A DNA stretch of 64,000 bases from NCBI GenBank assembly GCA_963787195.1, contig CAWBCI010000031.1, positions 186,001 to 250,000 of the forward strand, given 5' to 3'. Every line of letters begins with the position of its first letter. Within the stretch, counting starts at the first letter, position 1. Of the stretch, positions 43,871 through 54,112 are shown piece after piece. The position numbers and the translations under genes were made by a program. A model generated the notes under the pieces. The model searched no databases, had not been told where the DNA came from, and saw only the letters and a program-made list of their open reading frames with translations. This DNA is from CAWBCI01 sp963787195 (GTDB lineage Bacteria; Bacteroidota; Bacteroidia; Bacteroidales; JAGOPY01).

Positions 43871-45508
43871 ATGAAAACATTAAGCGCAATTACAATCATC
43901 CTGAGCTTGCTCCTGGCCTCCTGCACTTCAACCTACAATGCTTCGGCACCTTATGATGAAGTTTACGGCAGCTCCCGAACCAAAGCGGTGGCCAATACCA
44001 CTAAGTCGGCAAGCGTTACCTCAGAACCCGTGAATGAAAGCTCGGAATACAGCGGGGATTACTATTCTTCGGATTATGCATCTGCAAATGCAGGTACTAC
44101 TGAAGATTTTGATACCGATGGATATTATGATTACGAGTATTCATCCAGGATAAAAAGATTTCACGATCCAAATCCAGGATTTGATTATTATGACAATTAT
44201 TATACCAATACATATAATTATACATACGATCCCTATTCCTTTGGAAGTAGTATCTATTCAGGCTATGGCTGCGGATACCCCTACGGCAGCGGTTTGTCTA
44301 TGAGTTTCGGTTATGGCTGGGGGAACTTCGGTTATGGCTATCCTAACTACTGGGGCTATCGTCCCTGGTACTGGGACCCCTGGTATTCCTACGGATACGG
44401 ATATGGTTATGGATATGGTTACGGATACGCTGGATCGTACTGGAATGGGTATAATAATGGGTATTTAGACGGTTATTACGCCGGAGGTGGATATTACCCT
44501 TATTATAGCTCCAATGATTACAATAATTATCACTACGGACCGAGAGGCAACCGGGGCGGCAATAGCAACGGTGCAACAGTTAACGGGGAGTCCGGAAGAG
44601 GAAGCCGGGATAATAACAGCGAAGTTAGTGGCAGCGCCGGCGCTTCAAGGGATTACAATGTTTCAGGAAATGTTCCCACGGGAAATACCAGCCAGCTTAA
44701 TACCGCAAGCACCGGTTCAGAAGGTGAAAGTAAGAACGGCAAAGCCTTTCGTACATCAGAAAATGCTGCAACCGCTAATGGTACCCTGAACAGAAGTGAT
44801 GGTAACTCCGGCACAGCCACCCGTTCCGAAACCAAACCCGGAACTGCTGAAGTCAAACCTGCATCAAAAGCAAATATCGGTACTGCAAGCCGATCAACAG
44901 GAACCCAGGCCCAGCCCAATGTTTCCGGTAATGCTACCCGTTCTGGGGGCAATGCCGAAAAACAAGCTTACAGCAAACCTGCTAACCTTAGCCGGGAAAG
45001 AAGTACATCGAATTCGGGTACAGCCACCAGGGAAACCTATATGTCTCCAAGCAGGCGTACTCAACCTGAAATGAGATATGAAAAACCTAAGACCTATACT
45101 TCTCCTACCTACCGGACTACTCCTTCCAGCCAGGAATACAGCAGTCCCAGTTCAAGGGAGGTGAAGCCTGGTAATGTCACTGAAGGAGCAGCCAGGAGAA
45201 CTTATACTACAACCCCCAAAAGGAGTACGAATGAATCCCGGCCTGTATACCAAAGCCGCGGGTTTGAACAGAGGTCCTCAGAACCAAGCAGAAGCTATTC
45301 AACACCTGCAAGGTCAAATAGCTATTCAGCTCCTGCAAGATCAAACAGCTATTCAGCTCCTGCAAGATCAAACAGCTATTCAGCTCCTGCAAGCACTCCC
45401 AGCAGAAGCTATTCATCTCCATCACGGTCCACAAGCTCTCCTTCTTCAGGAGGAGCTACAAGGTCTTCCGGCAGTAGCGGCGGATCATCCCGCGGGGGCA
45501 GAAAATAA
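43871..45508 (+). CDS. Low-complexity lipoprotein rich in Tyr, Gly and Ser
   Basis: A 545-residue predicted lipoprotein: MKTLSAITIILSLLLASC gives a lipobox at LLASC (Cys18). Residues about 75-240 are rich in Y, G, D and N, including tandem YGYGYGYGYG. The rest is rich in S, T, N, P and A, ending in a GG-SS-RGGRK tail. Near the C-terminus are three exact nine-residue repeats NSYSAPARS (27-bp DNA repeats at 45308-45388). The ATG at 43871 is chosen because it starts the signal peptide. Function unrecognised; possibly a surface or matrix protein. Confidence 0.72.
   Translation: MKTLSAITIILSLLLASCTSTYNASAPYDEVYGSSRTKAVANTTKSASVTSEPVNESSEYSGDYYSSDYASANAGTTEDFDTDGYYDYEYSSRIKRFHDPNPGFDYYDNYYTNTYNYTYDPYSFGSSIYSGYGCGYPYGSGLSMSFGYGWGNFGYGYPNYWGYRPWYWDPWYSYGYGYGYGYGYGYAGSYWNGYNNGYLDGYYAGGGYYPYYSSNDYNNYHYGPRGNRGGNSNGATVNGESGRGSRDNNSEVSGSAGASRDYNVSGNVPTGNTSQLNTASTGSEGESKNGKAFRTSENAATANGTLNRSDGNSGTATRSETKPGTAEVKPASKANIGTASRSTGTQAQPNVSGNATRSGGNAEKQAYSKPANLSRERSTSNSGTATRETYMSPSRRTQPEMRYEKPKTYTSPTYRTTPSSQEYSSPSSREVKPGNVTEGAARRTYTTTPKRSTNESRPVYQSRGFEQRSSEPSRSYSTPARSNSYSAPARSNSYSAPARSNSYSAPASTPSRSYSSPSRSTSSPSSGGATRSSGSSGGSSRGGRK
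45308..45388 (+). repeat. Three tandem 27-bp repeats inside the lipoprotein gene
   Basis: Units at 45308-45334, 45335-45361 and 45362-45388. Units 2 and 3 are identical, unit 1 differs by two bases (GGTCAAAT against GATCAAAC). They encode the repeated ARSNSYSAP. Confidence 0.9.
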
Positions 45509-45517
45509 TAAAATAAA

Positions 45518-45562
45518 GAAAGACCCTGTAAGTAATTCTAATCAATGATTGCAGGGTCTTTC
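45518..45562. terminator. Hairpin after the lipoprotein gene
   Basis: GAAAGACCCTG (45518-45528) pairs with CAGGGTCTTTC (45552-45562), an 11-bp perfect stem. It lies just after the stop at 45508, with a 23-bp loop. Confidence 0.7.
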
Positions 45563-45694
45563 CTGATTACTGATCTCATTTAATCTTAACTTTTTATCAA
45601 GCTCTTTTAAAATATCCCTTAGAATAATCTTCATATCAAAGTGAATATTAATCAGGGTATTCGTTTTAATTTTTAAATTCAAAATTACAAGGAC

Positions 45695-47191
45695 ATGAAA
45701 AAATACTGGCTTTTCTTCATTGCGTCAATTTTGATGGTATCAGGCGCCTACTCCCAAACTGCGGTGGATGCATTGAGATATTCCCGTATCAATATTGGAG
45801 GAACAGCACGATATATGGCTATGGGAGGCGCTTTCGGAGCACTCGGTGCAGATTATACCAGCATCAGCACCAACCCCGGCGGATTGGGCCTTTTTACTAC
45901 ATCAGAATTTTCCATCACACCTTCAATCTATATGGGCAAAACCGAATCAACTTATAACGGTGACTTTGCTTCCGGTATGAAATCCAATTTTAACCTGGGA
46001 AATCTCGGCTTTGTATTTACATCACCTTTAAGCACTAAAGCCGCTCAAAGCTCCGGTTGGAAATATATACAGTTTGCCACCGGTATCACCCGCCTGGCAA
46101 ACTTCAATAACCATATAGAGATCAACGGGACTAATGATAGAAATTCCCTTCTTGATGTCTATGTCAATCGTGCAGATGGAATCTATTTTAAAGATATTGA
46201 AAATCAGAATGGAAATTATGCTTACGACCTGGACCTTGCCTGGTTGACTTACCTTATAAATCCGGACAATGCCGACACCACACAATATTCTGCAGCCGTT
46301 CCAGCGGGCAGTTTATATCAGTCGAAGAGCATCGATACCCATGGCTCCATGAATGAATATGATTTCTCCCTGGCCGCTAATTATATGGACAGGCTTTATA
46401 TCGGGATCACGATCGGCATACCCATGATCCGCTATTATGAGGAATCAACTTATATGGAAAGTAATCCTAATGCAGTAGCTGTCCCTGTTCGTAATTTCAA
46501 AAACTTTATAAGAACTGAATCTCTTAACACTAAGGGAAACGGCGTTAATTTAAAATTCGGCTTCATATACCGGCTGAGCGACTGGTTCAGATTTGGGGCC
46601 TCTGTACATACTCCTTCCTTTTTTACAAATATGAAAGATAATTACCAGGCTAGCATGCAATCGGTTTTAGAAAATGATTCGACCTATAGCTATTCTTCAC
46701 CGCTGGGTAAATATGTCTATAATATGAATACCCCTTTGAGGGCCAGCGGAAGTATCGCCTTTATCATAGGTAATATAGGCCTTGTCAGTGCCGACTATGA
46801 ATACGTGGATTATACCTCAGCCCGCTTTAATGCAAGCGATTTCAGCTTCAACGAAACCAACAAGGCAATCCGGAATAGTTATGCCCCCACCCACAATATC
46901 CGGATCGGGACAGAGTGGAGATATAATATATTCAGTTTCAGGGGAGGCTTCAATTATGCAACCTCACCTTACAAAAATAATAATATTAATGACGGAAAAA
47001 GGATAGCCATTTCAGCCGGTGTCGGCTTCCGGCAAGGGCCCTTCTTCATGGACCTGGCTTATGTATATACCCGTATGCTTGAAGACTACTACCTTTATAA
47101 CTACGTTAATGAACCTGTCAAGATTAGCGCCGTAGCTAATAATACCCTGCTCAGCAACAGCATATTATTGACATTAGGAACAAGATTCTAA
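45695..47191 (+). CDS. FadL/OmpP1-type outer-membrane channel protein
   Basis: A 498-residue outer-membrane protein. The signal peptide ends near GAYSQ (residue 21). The N-terminus then has the NPGGLGLF motif following ALGADYTSIST, characteristic of the OmpP1/FadL/TodX hydrophobic-compound transport family, where the N-terminal hatch occludes a 14-stranded barrel. Later segments alternate beta-strands with aromatic girdles (FRFGASVHTPSFF, NIRIGTEWRYNIFSFRGGF), ending in a typical barrel terminus TLGTRF. Substrate not known. Confidence 0.82.
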   Translation: MKKYWLFFIASILMVSGAYSQTAVDALRYSRINIGGTARYMAMGGAFGALGADYTSISTNPGGLGLFTTSEFSITPSIYMGKTESTYNGDFASGMKSNFNLGNLGFVFTSPLSTKAAQSSGWKYIQFATGITRLANFNNHIEINGTNDRNSLLDVYVNRADGIYFKDIENQNGNYAYDLDLAWLTYLINPDNADTTQYSAAVPAGSLYQSKSIDTHGSMNEYDFSLAANYMDRLYIGITIGIPMIRYYEESTYMESNPNAVAVPVRNFKNFIRTESLNTKGNGVNLKFGFIYRLSDWFRFGASVHTPSFFTNMKDNYQASMQSVLENDSTYSYSSPLGKYVYNMNTPLRASGSIAFIIGNIGLVSADYEYVDYTSARFNASDFSFNETNKAIRNSYAPTHNIRIGTEWRYNIFSFRGGFNYATSPYKNNNINDGKRIAISAGVGFRQGPFFMDLAYVYTRMLEDYYLYNYVNEPVKISAVANNTLLSNSILLTLGTRF

Positions 47192-47205
47192 TATTAATAG
47201 GTCAG

Positions 47206-47252
47206 GCCGGATGCTCCTGAAGTATTCTTCTCTTCGGGAGCATCCGGCTTAT
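47206..47252. terminator. Hairpin terminator after the FadL-like gene
   Basis: GCCGGATGCTCC (47206-47217) pairs with GGAGCATCCGGC (47237-47248), a 12-bp stem, followed by TTATTTATT. Confidence 0.85.
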
Positions 47253-47356
47253 TTATTGAAAACCATCCGGAAAGTATATTCATCTTATTCTCATATAAAT
47301 ATTCCATCTTGTAAACTTTTTTATTCGTTAGCTGTCTTTATTAAAAACCTTTAAGA

Positions 47357-49710
47357 ATGAATGGGATAAAAAAAGAAATTTTCTTTTTAATTCTCTTCTC
47401 TTTTATATCAGTGATTACATTCCCACAAGAGATCACCCAGGTATTGAAAGGGAAAATTGTTGACGAAGACACGCGTATTCCGTTGCCGGGGGCAAGTGTG
47501 GTCCTTCCGGGAACCAGCCCCCTTGTCGGAACCAGTACCGATCTTAATGGAAATTTCAGGTTGGAAAAAGTACCGGTTGGACGTTATGAGCTGCGAATAA
47601 GCTATATGGGTTACGAAAGCTATTTGATCCGTGAATTGCTTGTCGGATCAGGCAAGGAAGTAGTGCTGAATATCGGTCTGAAAGAATCCGTGATCAATAT
47701 GAATGAAGTCGAAATTAAAGCCACGACTGAAGCGAAAGAGCCCCTGAATAGCATGGCATTATTGAGCGCAAGGCAGATCAATATGGAAGAAGCCCGCCGC
47801 TATGCAGGAGGTTACGACGACCCTGCCCATCTTGCTGCTTCATTTGCAGGTGTTGCCGATAATATGAGCAGTAATGGTATCGTTATTCGCGGTAATGCTC
47901 CAAAAGGACTACTCTGGAGAATGGAAGGTGTGGAGATCAGCAATCCCAGTCATTTTGCAAACCTAAGTACTTTCGGAGGAGGAGGGATCACTGCCCTGAG
48001 CAGCCAGATGTTGGCTAACTCTGATTTTTTCACGGGGGCCTTCCCCGCAGAATATGGGAATGCTCTTTCCGGAATATTCGACTTAAAGCTACGTACAGGT
48101 AATCCGGATCGGCGGGAATATACCGTCCAGGCAGGATTAACAGGTATTGACCTCTCTGCCGAAGGGCCATTTGTGAAAGGAAAACAGTCGACTTATCTTT
48201 TCAACTACAGGTATTCAATTTTTGCACTACTGGAACCCCTTCTACCCGAAAACGCCGAACTAATTAAATACCAAGACCTCTGCTTCAAATTTGATTTTCC
48301 AACGAAAAAAACCGGGACCTGGTCGCTTTGGGGACTGGCAGGAAATGATTTCAGTGGCGAGAAACCGAAGATGGATTCCACAGACTGGATTTATGAAAGA
48401 GACCGGTATAAATCACAGAACAAAACCTCCATGGGGGCCGTAGGAATGAATAACCGGCTCATAGCCGGAAAAAGCACCTATATTTTCACAAGCCTTTCTG
48501 CTTCAGGCAATGCAATTAAATCTGACGGGGACCAATTGGATAATGAATATGTACTTCATCAGAGAAATAAAATTGATGACCGGACCTGGAAATATACAAT
48601 TGCATCTTTTATAAATCACAAATTCGGCCCCCGTCACATCAATCGCAGTGGATTTAATATTGATATGCTGAATTACAATATGTTTATAGCGCAAGCTGAA
48701 AATCCTGGCGATACAATGCTGCCTGTGGTGAACGAACAAAGCTACAATTTTCTTTACCAGGCCTATTCGGAATCCCGATTTGAACTTAGCTCAGGCATCA
48801 ACCTGAACCTGGGCTTACATGCCCAATATTTCGCACTGAATGGAAAATATACAATTGAACCAAGGGCGGGGATCCGGTGGAATTTTACCCCGGGCCAGTC
48901 AGTAAGCCTGGCCTATGGCCTCCATAGCAGGCTTGAAATGCTCGGCACTTACCTGGCAATTCGGGACGTTAACGGGACCCGACACAACCAAATAAAAACC
49001 TCGACTTCACCAAAGCCCATCATCTTGTGGCGGGCTATTCCATAAATCTTAACGAAAACCTAAACCTTAAAACAGAAATATATTACCAGGCACTTTTCGA
49101 TGTGCCGGTCATCCCCGACAGTTCATTCTCGATGCTTAACCTGGAACAGAACTGGTTTCTGAACGATCCTATGACAAATGATGGTTCAGGATATAATGCG
49201 GGCATTGATATAAGCCTTGAAAGATATATGACGCATGGATTTTATTATATCCTTGCAGTCTCTGTATTTAATTCAAAATATAAAGGCGGTGACGGAATTG
49301 AACGAAATTCCCGCTTTAATAAAAACTATGTGGTTCATATACTGGGAGGAAAAGAATGGGCAATTGGTAAATCCAAAAATAATCTACTGAGCATAAATGG
49401 CCGCCTAAGCTTACTGGGTGGTGACAGAATCAGCCCCGTGGATATTTATGCAACAAATCTTTATAAGGAGGTAATATATGATGAAAGCCGGGCTTTCCAG
49501 GACAGGGAACCATCGGTCCAATACCTTCATCTTGGGATAAATTATAAGACTAATAAAAAGAAATATTCGGGAACATGGAGTATTCAGGTTTTTAATGCCC
49601 TTGCATCCAAAGAATTTTATGGCTATAAATACAATCTTAAAAATAATACCATAGATCCGGATACCGACCTTATAGTCCTTCCATCCATTAGTTACAAAAT
49701 TGAATTTTAA
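47357..49710 (+). pseudogene. TonB-dependent receptor with CarboxypepD_reg-like domain, one frameshift
   Basis: The protein has a signal peptide, a CarboxypepD_reg-like domain (residues about 25-115, with LKGKIVDEDTRIPLPGASV and YMGYESYLIRELLV), a TonB plug (MNEVEIKATTEAKE, IVIRGNAPKGLLWRMEGV) and a barrel. Frame one stops at 49045 after HNQIKTSTSPK. A single missing A in the A5 run at 48994-48998 would instead give HNQIKNLDFTKAHHLVAGYS and join the second frame, for about 784 residues. No SusD-like gene is nearby, so it is not evidently a glycan receptor. Confidence 0.85.
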
Positions 49711-49814
49711 CGATCCGTCAATAGGGATTACATTTTATTTTTTTTATTATGATATAATTTCTCTGAGGGATTAGTATTCTATATTGCGGCACAGATTTTG
49801 ATTTTTATTGTAAA

Positions 49815-50237
49815 ATGAGAATCATGAAAAATATCCTGTTTTACATAATACTGTCCTCAACTTTTTTAATCTTGCAGCCTGATCTATATTCACAGGACCT
49901 GCGCGATAACAGCGGCATTAAAACAGGACAGGTAGATAAAGATGGGAATATTCGTGACAGATGCGGGATCAAAACCGGTGAATTTGATGAAAACAACATC
50001 ATCCGCGACAAGAGCGGGATCAAGTTAGCTTCTATTGATAAGGACGGGGTGTTCAGGGATAGCAGCGGTATCAAAATGGGAAGTATTGATAAAGACGGCA
50101 CTGTCAGGGACAAAAGCGGAATTAAACTCGGAATCATTGAAGAAGACGGAACCGTCAGGGATAAAGCTGGGATTAAGCTCGGCTCGGCAAAAGGTGTGGA
50201 TCGAAACAGAACTGCCTGGTTATACTTCTTTCAATAA
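49815..50237 (+). CDS. Secreted protein of 17-residue repeats (beta-flower-like)
   Basis: A 140-residue protein with a signal peptide (ILFYIILSSTFLILQPDLYSQ region). From residue about 33 it consists of five 17-residue repeats of the form xSGIKxGxIDKDGxVRD plus a partial sixth, then a short tail ending WLYFFQ. Repeats are SGIKTGQVDKDGNIRD, CGIKTGEFDENNIIRD, SGIKLASIDKDGVFRD and so on. The pattern resembles secreted beta-flower-type repeat proteins of Bacteroidota, a comparison I make from pattern only. Coding DNA has a 51-bp period. Function unknown. Confidence 0.8.
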   Translation: MRIMKNILFYIILSSTFLILQPDLYSQDLRDNSGIKTGQVDKDGNIRDRCGIKTGEFDENNIIRDKSGIKLASIDKDGVFRDSSGIKMGSIDKDGTVRDKSGIKLGIIEEDGTVRDKAGIKLGSAKGVDRNRTAWLYFFQ

Positions 50238-50412
50238 GCCATTTTCAATATTTCAGCACTATAAAAAGAATCCGCAAAATTCTGATAAGCAATTACCTCA
50301 TCGCAACTCAATACAATATTGACCTTCGTGCAAGCTTTGTGTTTTGATGCCTTAGTCGCTAATAAAAAGATTGAATATCCCGATTTAAAACCAAGACATG
50401 GTTTCCCAATTC

Positions 50413-52068
50413 CTAATCCTGCATTTCCGTTTTCTTTCCATTCCTTCTCTTGGTATAATAAAGAGACAAAATGATGGAAAGCACAGCCAGGAATAAAAAA
50501 GCAAGCACCCTGAAAATAATCTCAACACGTGCCAGATCAATAATAAAAAGATAAAAAGCAGTTGCAACCATAGTACATAATGCGAGGTAACGGTATTTTA
50601 CATTATGCAGGACAAAGCTTAAGACAAAATAAATGATTGCCGCCAGCGTCCAGGAGACTGTTATATATGATCCCGGTACCTGTCGGTACAATGCATACAG
50701 CACCATGAAAAACCCAATGACAAGATAGGTATTACGCAACATTTCAGTTTTGATTTGAAGAAGCTGCTTTTTCCAGTTAATGATCCTGGCGGTCACCAGG
50801 GGAACCAGGGCAAATGAAATATTCACCATGTTAACTGAGGTAGATGTAGCCAGGTAGGTGAATAAAAGAATGATGAACAGCCCGGCATTCATGACCACTA
50901 TGACCCTGCTTCTGAACCAGAGGGCCATAGAAACCACCAGCAGGCTCTGCAAGGCAAGCAGGAAATAAGCCCCTGGGAATTCATAAATTCCATATAACAT
51001 GACGCTTAAAGACACGAATCCATAAAGAGCGTAAAGAGATGCCATGACTTTCCAGCTGGACCTTCTTTGAAGAATGACTGAATAGGACATGCAAAAAACT
51101 GCAATCGAAGCAAAGAGATTTATGTAATCATTCTTGAAAAATGACAATACAAAGACGGTGAGCAGGAAAGAGAAACCAAGTCCGTTCAGAATGATAGATG
51201 TAAGTGCCCTGTTTCCTGAAAACGTATCGCTCTCTTTGATAAGGGCTATTGATGAATAGATTGCGCCTACTATGAAGAGGTAAATGTAACCGCTATCATG
51301 TGTTTTAAGGATTTCAAGCTGGTGACCCATGAAAGGATTATGAATCAGCCAGATAAATTGGGTAATGTAAATAAGGAAAATAGAAAAATTCAGAAGGCGC
51401 CACCAGGAATATCGGTACAGGAAATAAACAGCAAAGGCTGCAATAATTACCGTTAAAGGAAGCATTATATGAGTTGAATCGCTTATGACAGCTGCTACGG
51501 CCCCCATTAGGAAGGCCAGAGCAGCTAAACCCTGTGATGCCCGCCGGAGAGCCATGCCCCCCACAATTAGCGATACTATAAGCACCAGCAAAAGTCCTGC
51601 AAATTCGTTAGCTATTAATGGTAATTGTGTGAAATAGTGAAGCTTCAGGGTAATGAAAAACAATAGTATATAGCCATTCAGACTGAATATGGAGGCCATG
51701 CTGGGATGTGAAGTCCTGAGGTAATATGATACGGCAAACAGTCCTATTACCGATATATAACCAATAGCAGGGGCCAGCCCTCTAAGTCCGCCATTCTGAA
51801 AATATTCAACCAGGAATATAATCCCGAACAACAGGACTATGTTCCCAAGCCAGGCAAGACCGTACTCCCCGAACTTCGATTCAAAAGAAGCTCCATTGAA
51901 ACCTAAATCCGGAAGTTTAAGTTCTTCATCATCATCCTCATGATGAAGCCTTCCGGATCTCACTGTCACCAGCTCTTTTTCAAGATTGGAAACGCGCATC
52001 TCAAGGTCCTGCATACGGTCCGCCAGGTTTTCCCCGGATGAAGTAGTGGTATTTTCCTTTTCGGACAT
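50413..52068 (-). CDS. DUF2339-like polytopic membrane protein
   Basis: A 551-residue protein. The first ~55 residues form a short coiled coil (MQDLEMRVSNLEKELV). After that come about fifteen hydrophobic segments, starting with YGLAWLGNIVLLFGIIFLVEY, a match to the usual beginning of DUF2339 membrane proteins. The family is defined only by its membrane topology. Downstream in the same direction as the NrfD module, with a 60-bp spacing. Function unknown. Confidence 0.68.
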   Translation of the reverse strand: MSEKENTTTSSGENLADRMQDLEMRVSNLEKELVTVRSGRLHHEDDDEELKLPDLGFNGASFESKFGEYGLAWLGNIVLLFGIIFLVEYFQNGGLRGLAPAIGYISVIGLFAVSYYLRTSHPSMASIFSLNGYILLFFITLKLHYFTQLPLIANEFAGLLLVLIVSLIVGGMALRRASQGLAALAFLMGAVAAVISDSTHIMLPLTVIIAAFAVYFLYRYSWWRLLNFSIFLIYITQFIWLIHNPFMGHQLEILKTHDSGYIYLFIVGAIYSSIALIKESDTFSGNRALTSIILNGLGFSFLLTVFVLSFFKNDYINLFASIAVFCMSYSVILQRRSSWKVMASLYALYGFVSLSVMLYGIYEFPGAYFLLALQSLLVVSMALWFRSRVIVVMNAGLFIILLFTYLATSTSVNMVNISFALVPLVTARIINWKKQLLQIKTEMLRNTYLVIGFFMVLYALYRQVPGSYITVSWTLAAIIYFVLSFVLHNVKYRYLALCTMVATAFYLFIIDLARVEIIFRVLAFLFLAVLSIILSLYYTKRRNGKKTEMQD

Positions 52069-52145
52069 AATGACCCCCGCTTTTAATATTTAGTTTCAGA
52101 AATTAAGAGCATCTCCTTCTTCTGACAATCAGAAGAAGAGTAGCT

Positions 52146-53346
52146 TTAATCTGCGATTTCTGCAGCATGCTTTTTCCAGGGAGGCAGCAGCCAAAGGAGA
52201 AAAGCCAAGATAAAGAAATGGCACTATAAACCATAACAAGGATAATGACACATCGGAGCTTCCTGTTAAACTTGCTTTGTAGCTGGTGAATCCATAGAAA
52301 CTTTTTGAAAATAGCTGTCCACCGATGACAACGTTCCATCTCATGAAAAAGATCCCCATCAGCACAAGGACGCTTAATACTAAATAGAGGCCCTTCCTGA
52401 TTTTTTCCGGGGGTTTTTTAAGTTGCAGAAATCCCAGGACAGATAAGGGAACTAAAGTACCAAGTCCGATCTGCATGATAAAGAATGTAAAAAACAATTT
52501 GCCATGTACCAGAATATCAAGTATATTAAATGATTCATCCGCTTCATAAATTCTGTGTATCTGATCCAGGCTTTCGAGGGAAAAATCCAGAATCAAAATA
52601 TAAAATAAATATTTTGCGATGGTATCTAGTGTATTCATTTCAATTTTTTGCTTACGCAAATATGAAATCGCCATATAAATGAACATTATCAGGGCTATCC
52701 CCGACACCATCGCGGAGAAAAGAAATATAACAGGCATCATCACTGACGACCACCAGGGATTTGCCTTGATTGACCCAAAAATAAATCCCACATAGCCATG
52801 CAGTAAAAAAGCCGAAGGGATACCGATCACAGTTATGAAATAGCCGAATTTTTCATCGGTTTTCCTGGAAGCAGCTGATGTATCGCTTACCCATAAAGTA
52901 AGGGCCCTGTATACAAACCTCATAAATCCTTTCTTTTGACGCGACCAGATTACCATATCATATCTGTAATCAAACCATATTTCAAGTAATAATACTACCA
53001 TCAGATACCATAGATAAACAAAACCAAAAATGGCCATGGCAGAAGTCAGATGCGGTGTTATCAGCATTTCGTAGAAGCGGAATGGCTTGCCCAGATGGCT
53101 TATTAGTGGCATAGTGGCTATTAACATAAATGCTAATGCCGTCAGCAAAGAGATCTCGTAAGTAGGTCTTAGGGCTTTGATATCAAAAACCCGGTTCAGG
53201 GAAGCAAGGATAAAGGCCCCGGCAACAAGTCCGGTGATATATGGGTACATTACTATGAGCATATCCCAGTTCAGGGCGATTTCATTGGGATAAATAAAAC
53301 CGACAACTTTGGCCAATGCTTCGTGCAGAGCTAGAATTTTATCCAT
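52146..53346 (-). CDS. NrfD/PsrC-type quinone-interacting membrane subunit, C-terminal frameshift
   Basis: A membrane protein with about nine to ten helices, including AGAFILASLNRVFD and the downstream HVGHLGKPFRFYEML-like family pattern. The frame as read ends at 52129 with a basic tail (CCRNRRLKLLFF). Dropping one T from the TTTT at 52200-52203 instead gives FLLWLLPPWKKHAAEIAD ending at 52146, a normal hydrophobic C-terminus. I therefore treat 52146 as the probable stop, 399 residues. It follows the ferredoxin gene by 1 bp. Confidence 0.8.
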
Positions 53347-53347
53347 T

Positions 53348-54112
53348 TTAGTGTACCTCCTGACTTAAATCGTTATAAAATAATTTAGATCCTGTATTTA
53401 GTTGTGGTTTCAGAACAGCACAATTGTGCTCTTTAACGAATGCATATATTGCACTGTCTTTATCATTTAAGTCCCCGTATATTCTGGCGCCTGTCGGGCA
53501 GGCCATCATGCATGCAGGATCAAGACCTTTTTCCAGCCTGTGGTAACAAAGGGTACATTTGTCAGCAACACCTTTTTTAGGATCAATATATCGGCAACCG
53601 TAAGGACATGCCTGAACACAATAGCCACAACCTATGCAGTATGTCTGATCAACTAAAGTAAGTCCTTCCGGAGATTCAAAAGAAGCACCTACCGGGCAGA
53701 CCTGCGTACAGGGTGATTTGGCACAATGATTACACATTTTCGGGACGAAGAAAGTCTTATAAATTTCATCATCGGGGACTGGCTGTTTAAAGCCATCAAT
53801 TCCCCCATTGGGAGATGAAACTTTTATCTCTCCATCGTTGGTAATTGTATATTGTTCCACCCAGTTACGGAAGAAAAAAGGTTCAGTGGAAACATCATTT
53901 TCAATTTTACAGGCCCTGGCACAACTTCCACAGCCTATGCATTTATCGATATCGATTCCTATTCCATACCATATCCCATTTCCAACCGGCTTTTGTGTTG
54001 CAAAAACTAATTTAAATGGATCCAGTAAGGAAACCAATACCAGGCCTCCCGCGAACATACTGGAATTCTTTATAAAATTCCGTCTTGATAAATTATCCTT
54101 TTCTGTGCTCAT
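53348..54112 (-). CDS. Tat-exported 4Fe-4S ferredoxin subunit (DsrO/HybA-like)
   Basis: A 254-residue iron-sulfur protein with a twin-arginine signal (LSRRNFIKNSSMF, residues 8-20). It has four CxxC...C cluster motifs: CIGCGSCARAC, CNHCAKSPCTQVCPVG, CIGCGYCVQACPYG and CTLCYHRL with CMMACP, giving four [4Fe-4S] clusters in a DsrO/PhsB/HybA arrangement. Located in the periplasm, it should wire a periplasmic redox site to the NrfD membrane subunit. Its start overlaps the stop of the cytochrome gene by 4 bp (ATGA). Confidence 0.92.
   Translation of the reverse strand: MSTEKDNLSRRNFIKNSSMFAGGLVLVSLLDPFKLVFATQKPVGNGIWYGIGIDIDKCIGCGSCARACKIENDVSTEPFFFRNWVEQYTITNDGEIKVSSPNGGIDGFKQPVPDDEIYKTFFVPKMCNHCAKSPCTQVCPVGASFESPEGLTLVDQTYCIGCGYCVQACPYGCRYIDPKKGVADKCTLCYHRLEKGLDPACMMACPTGARIYGDLNDKDSAIYAFVKEHNCAVLKPQLNTGSKLFYNDLSQEVH

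Noticed and set aside
44343..44576. Minus-strand His/Asn-rich ORF inside the Tyr/Gly-rich lipoprotein
   Set aside because: Antisense of a low-complexity repeat tract; compositional artefact.
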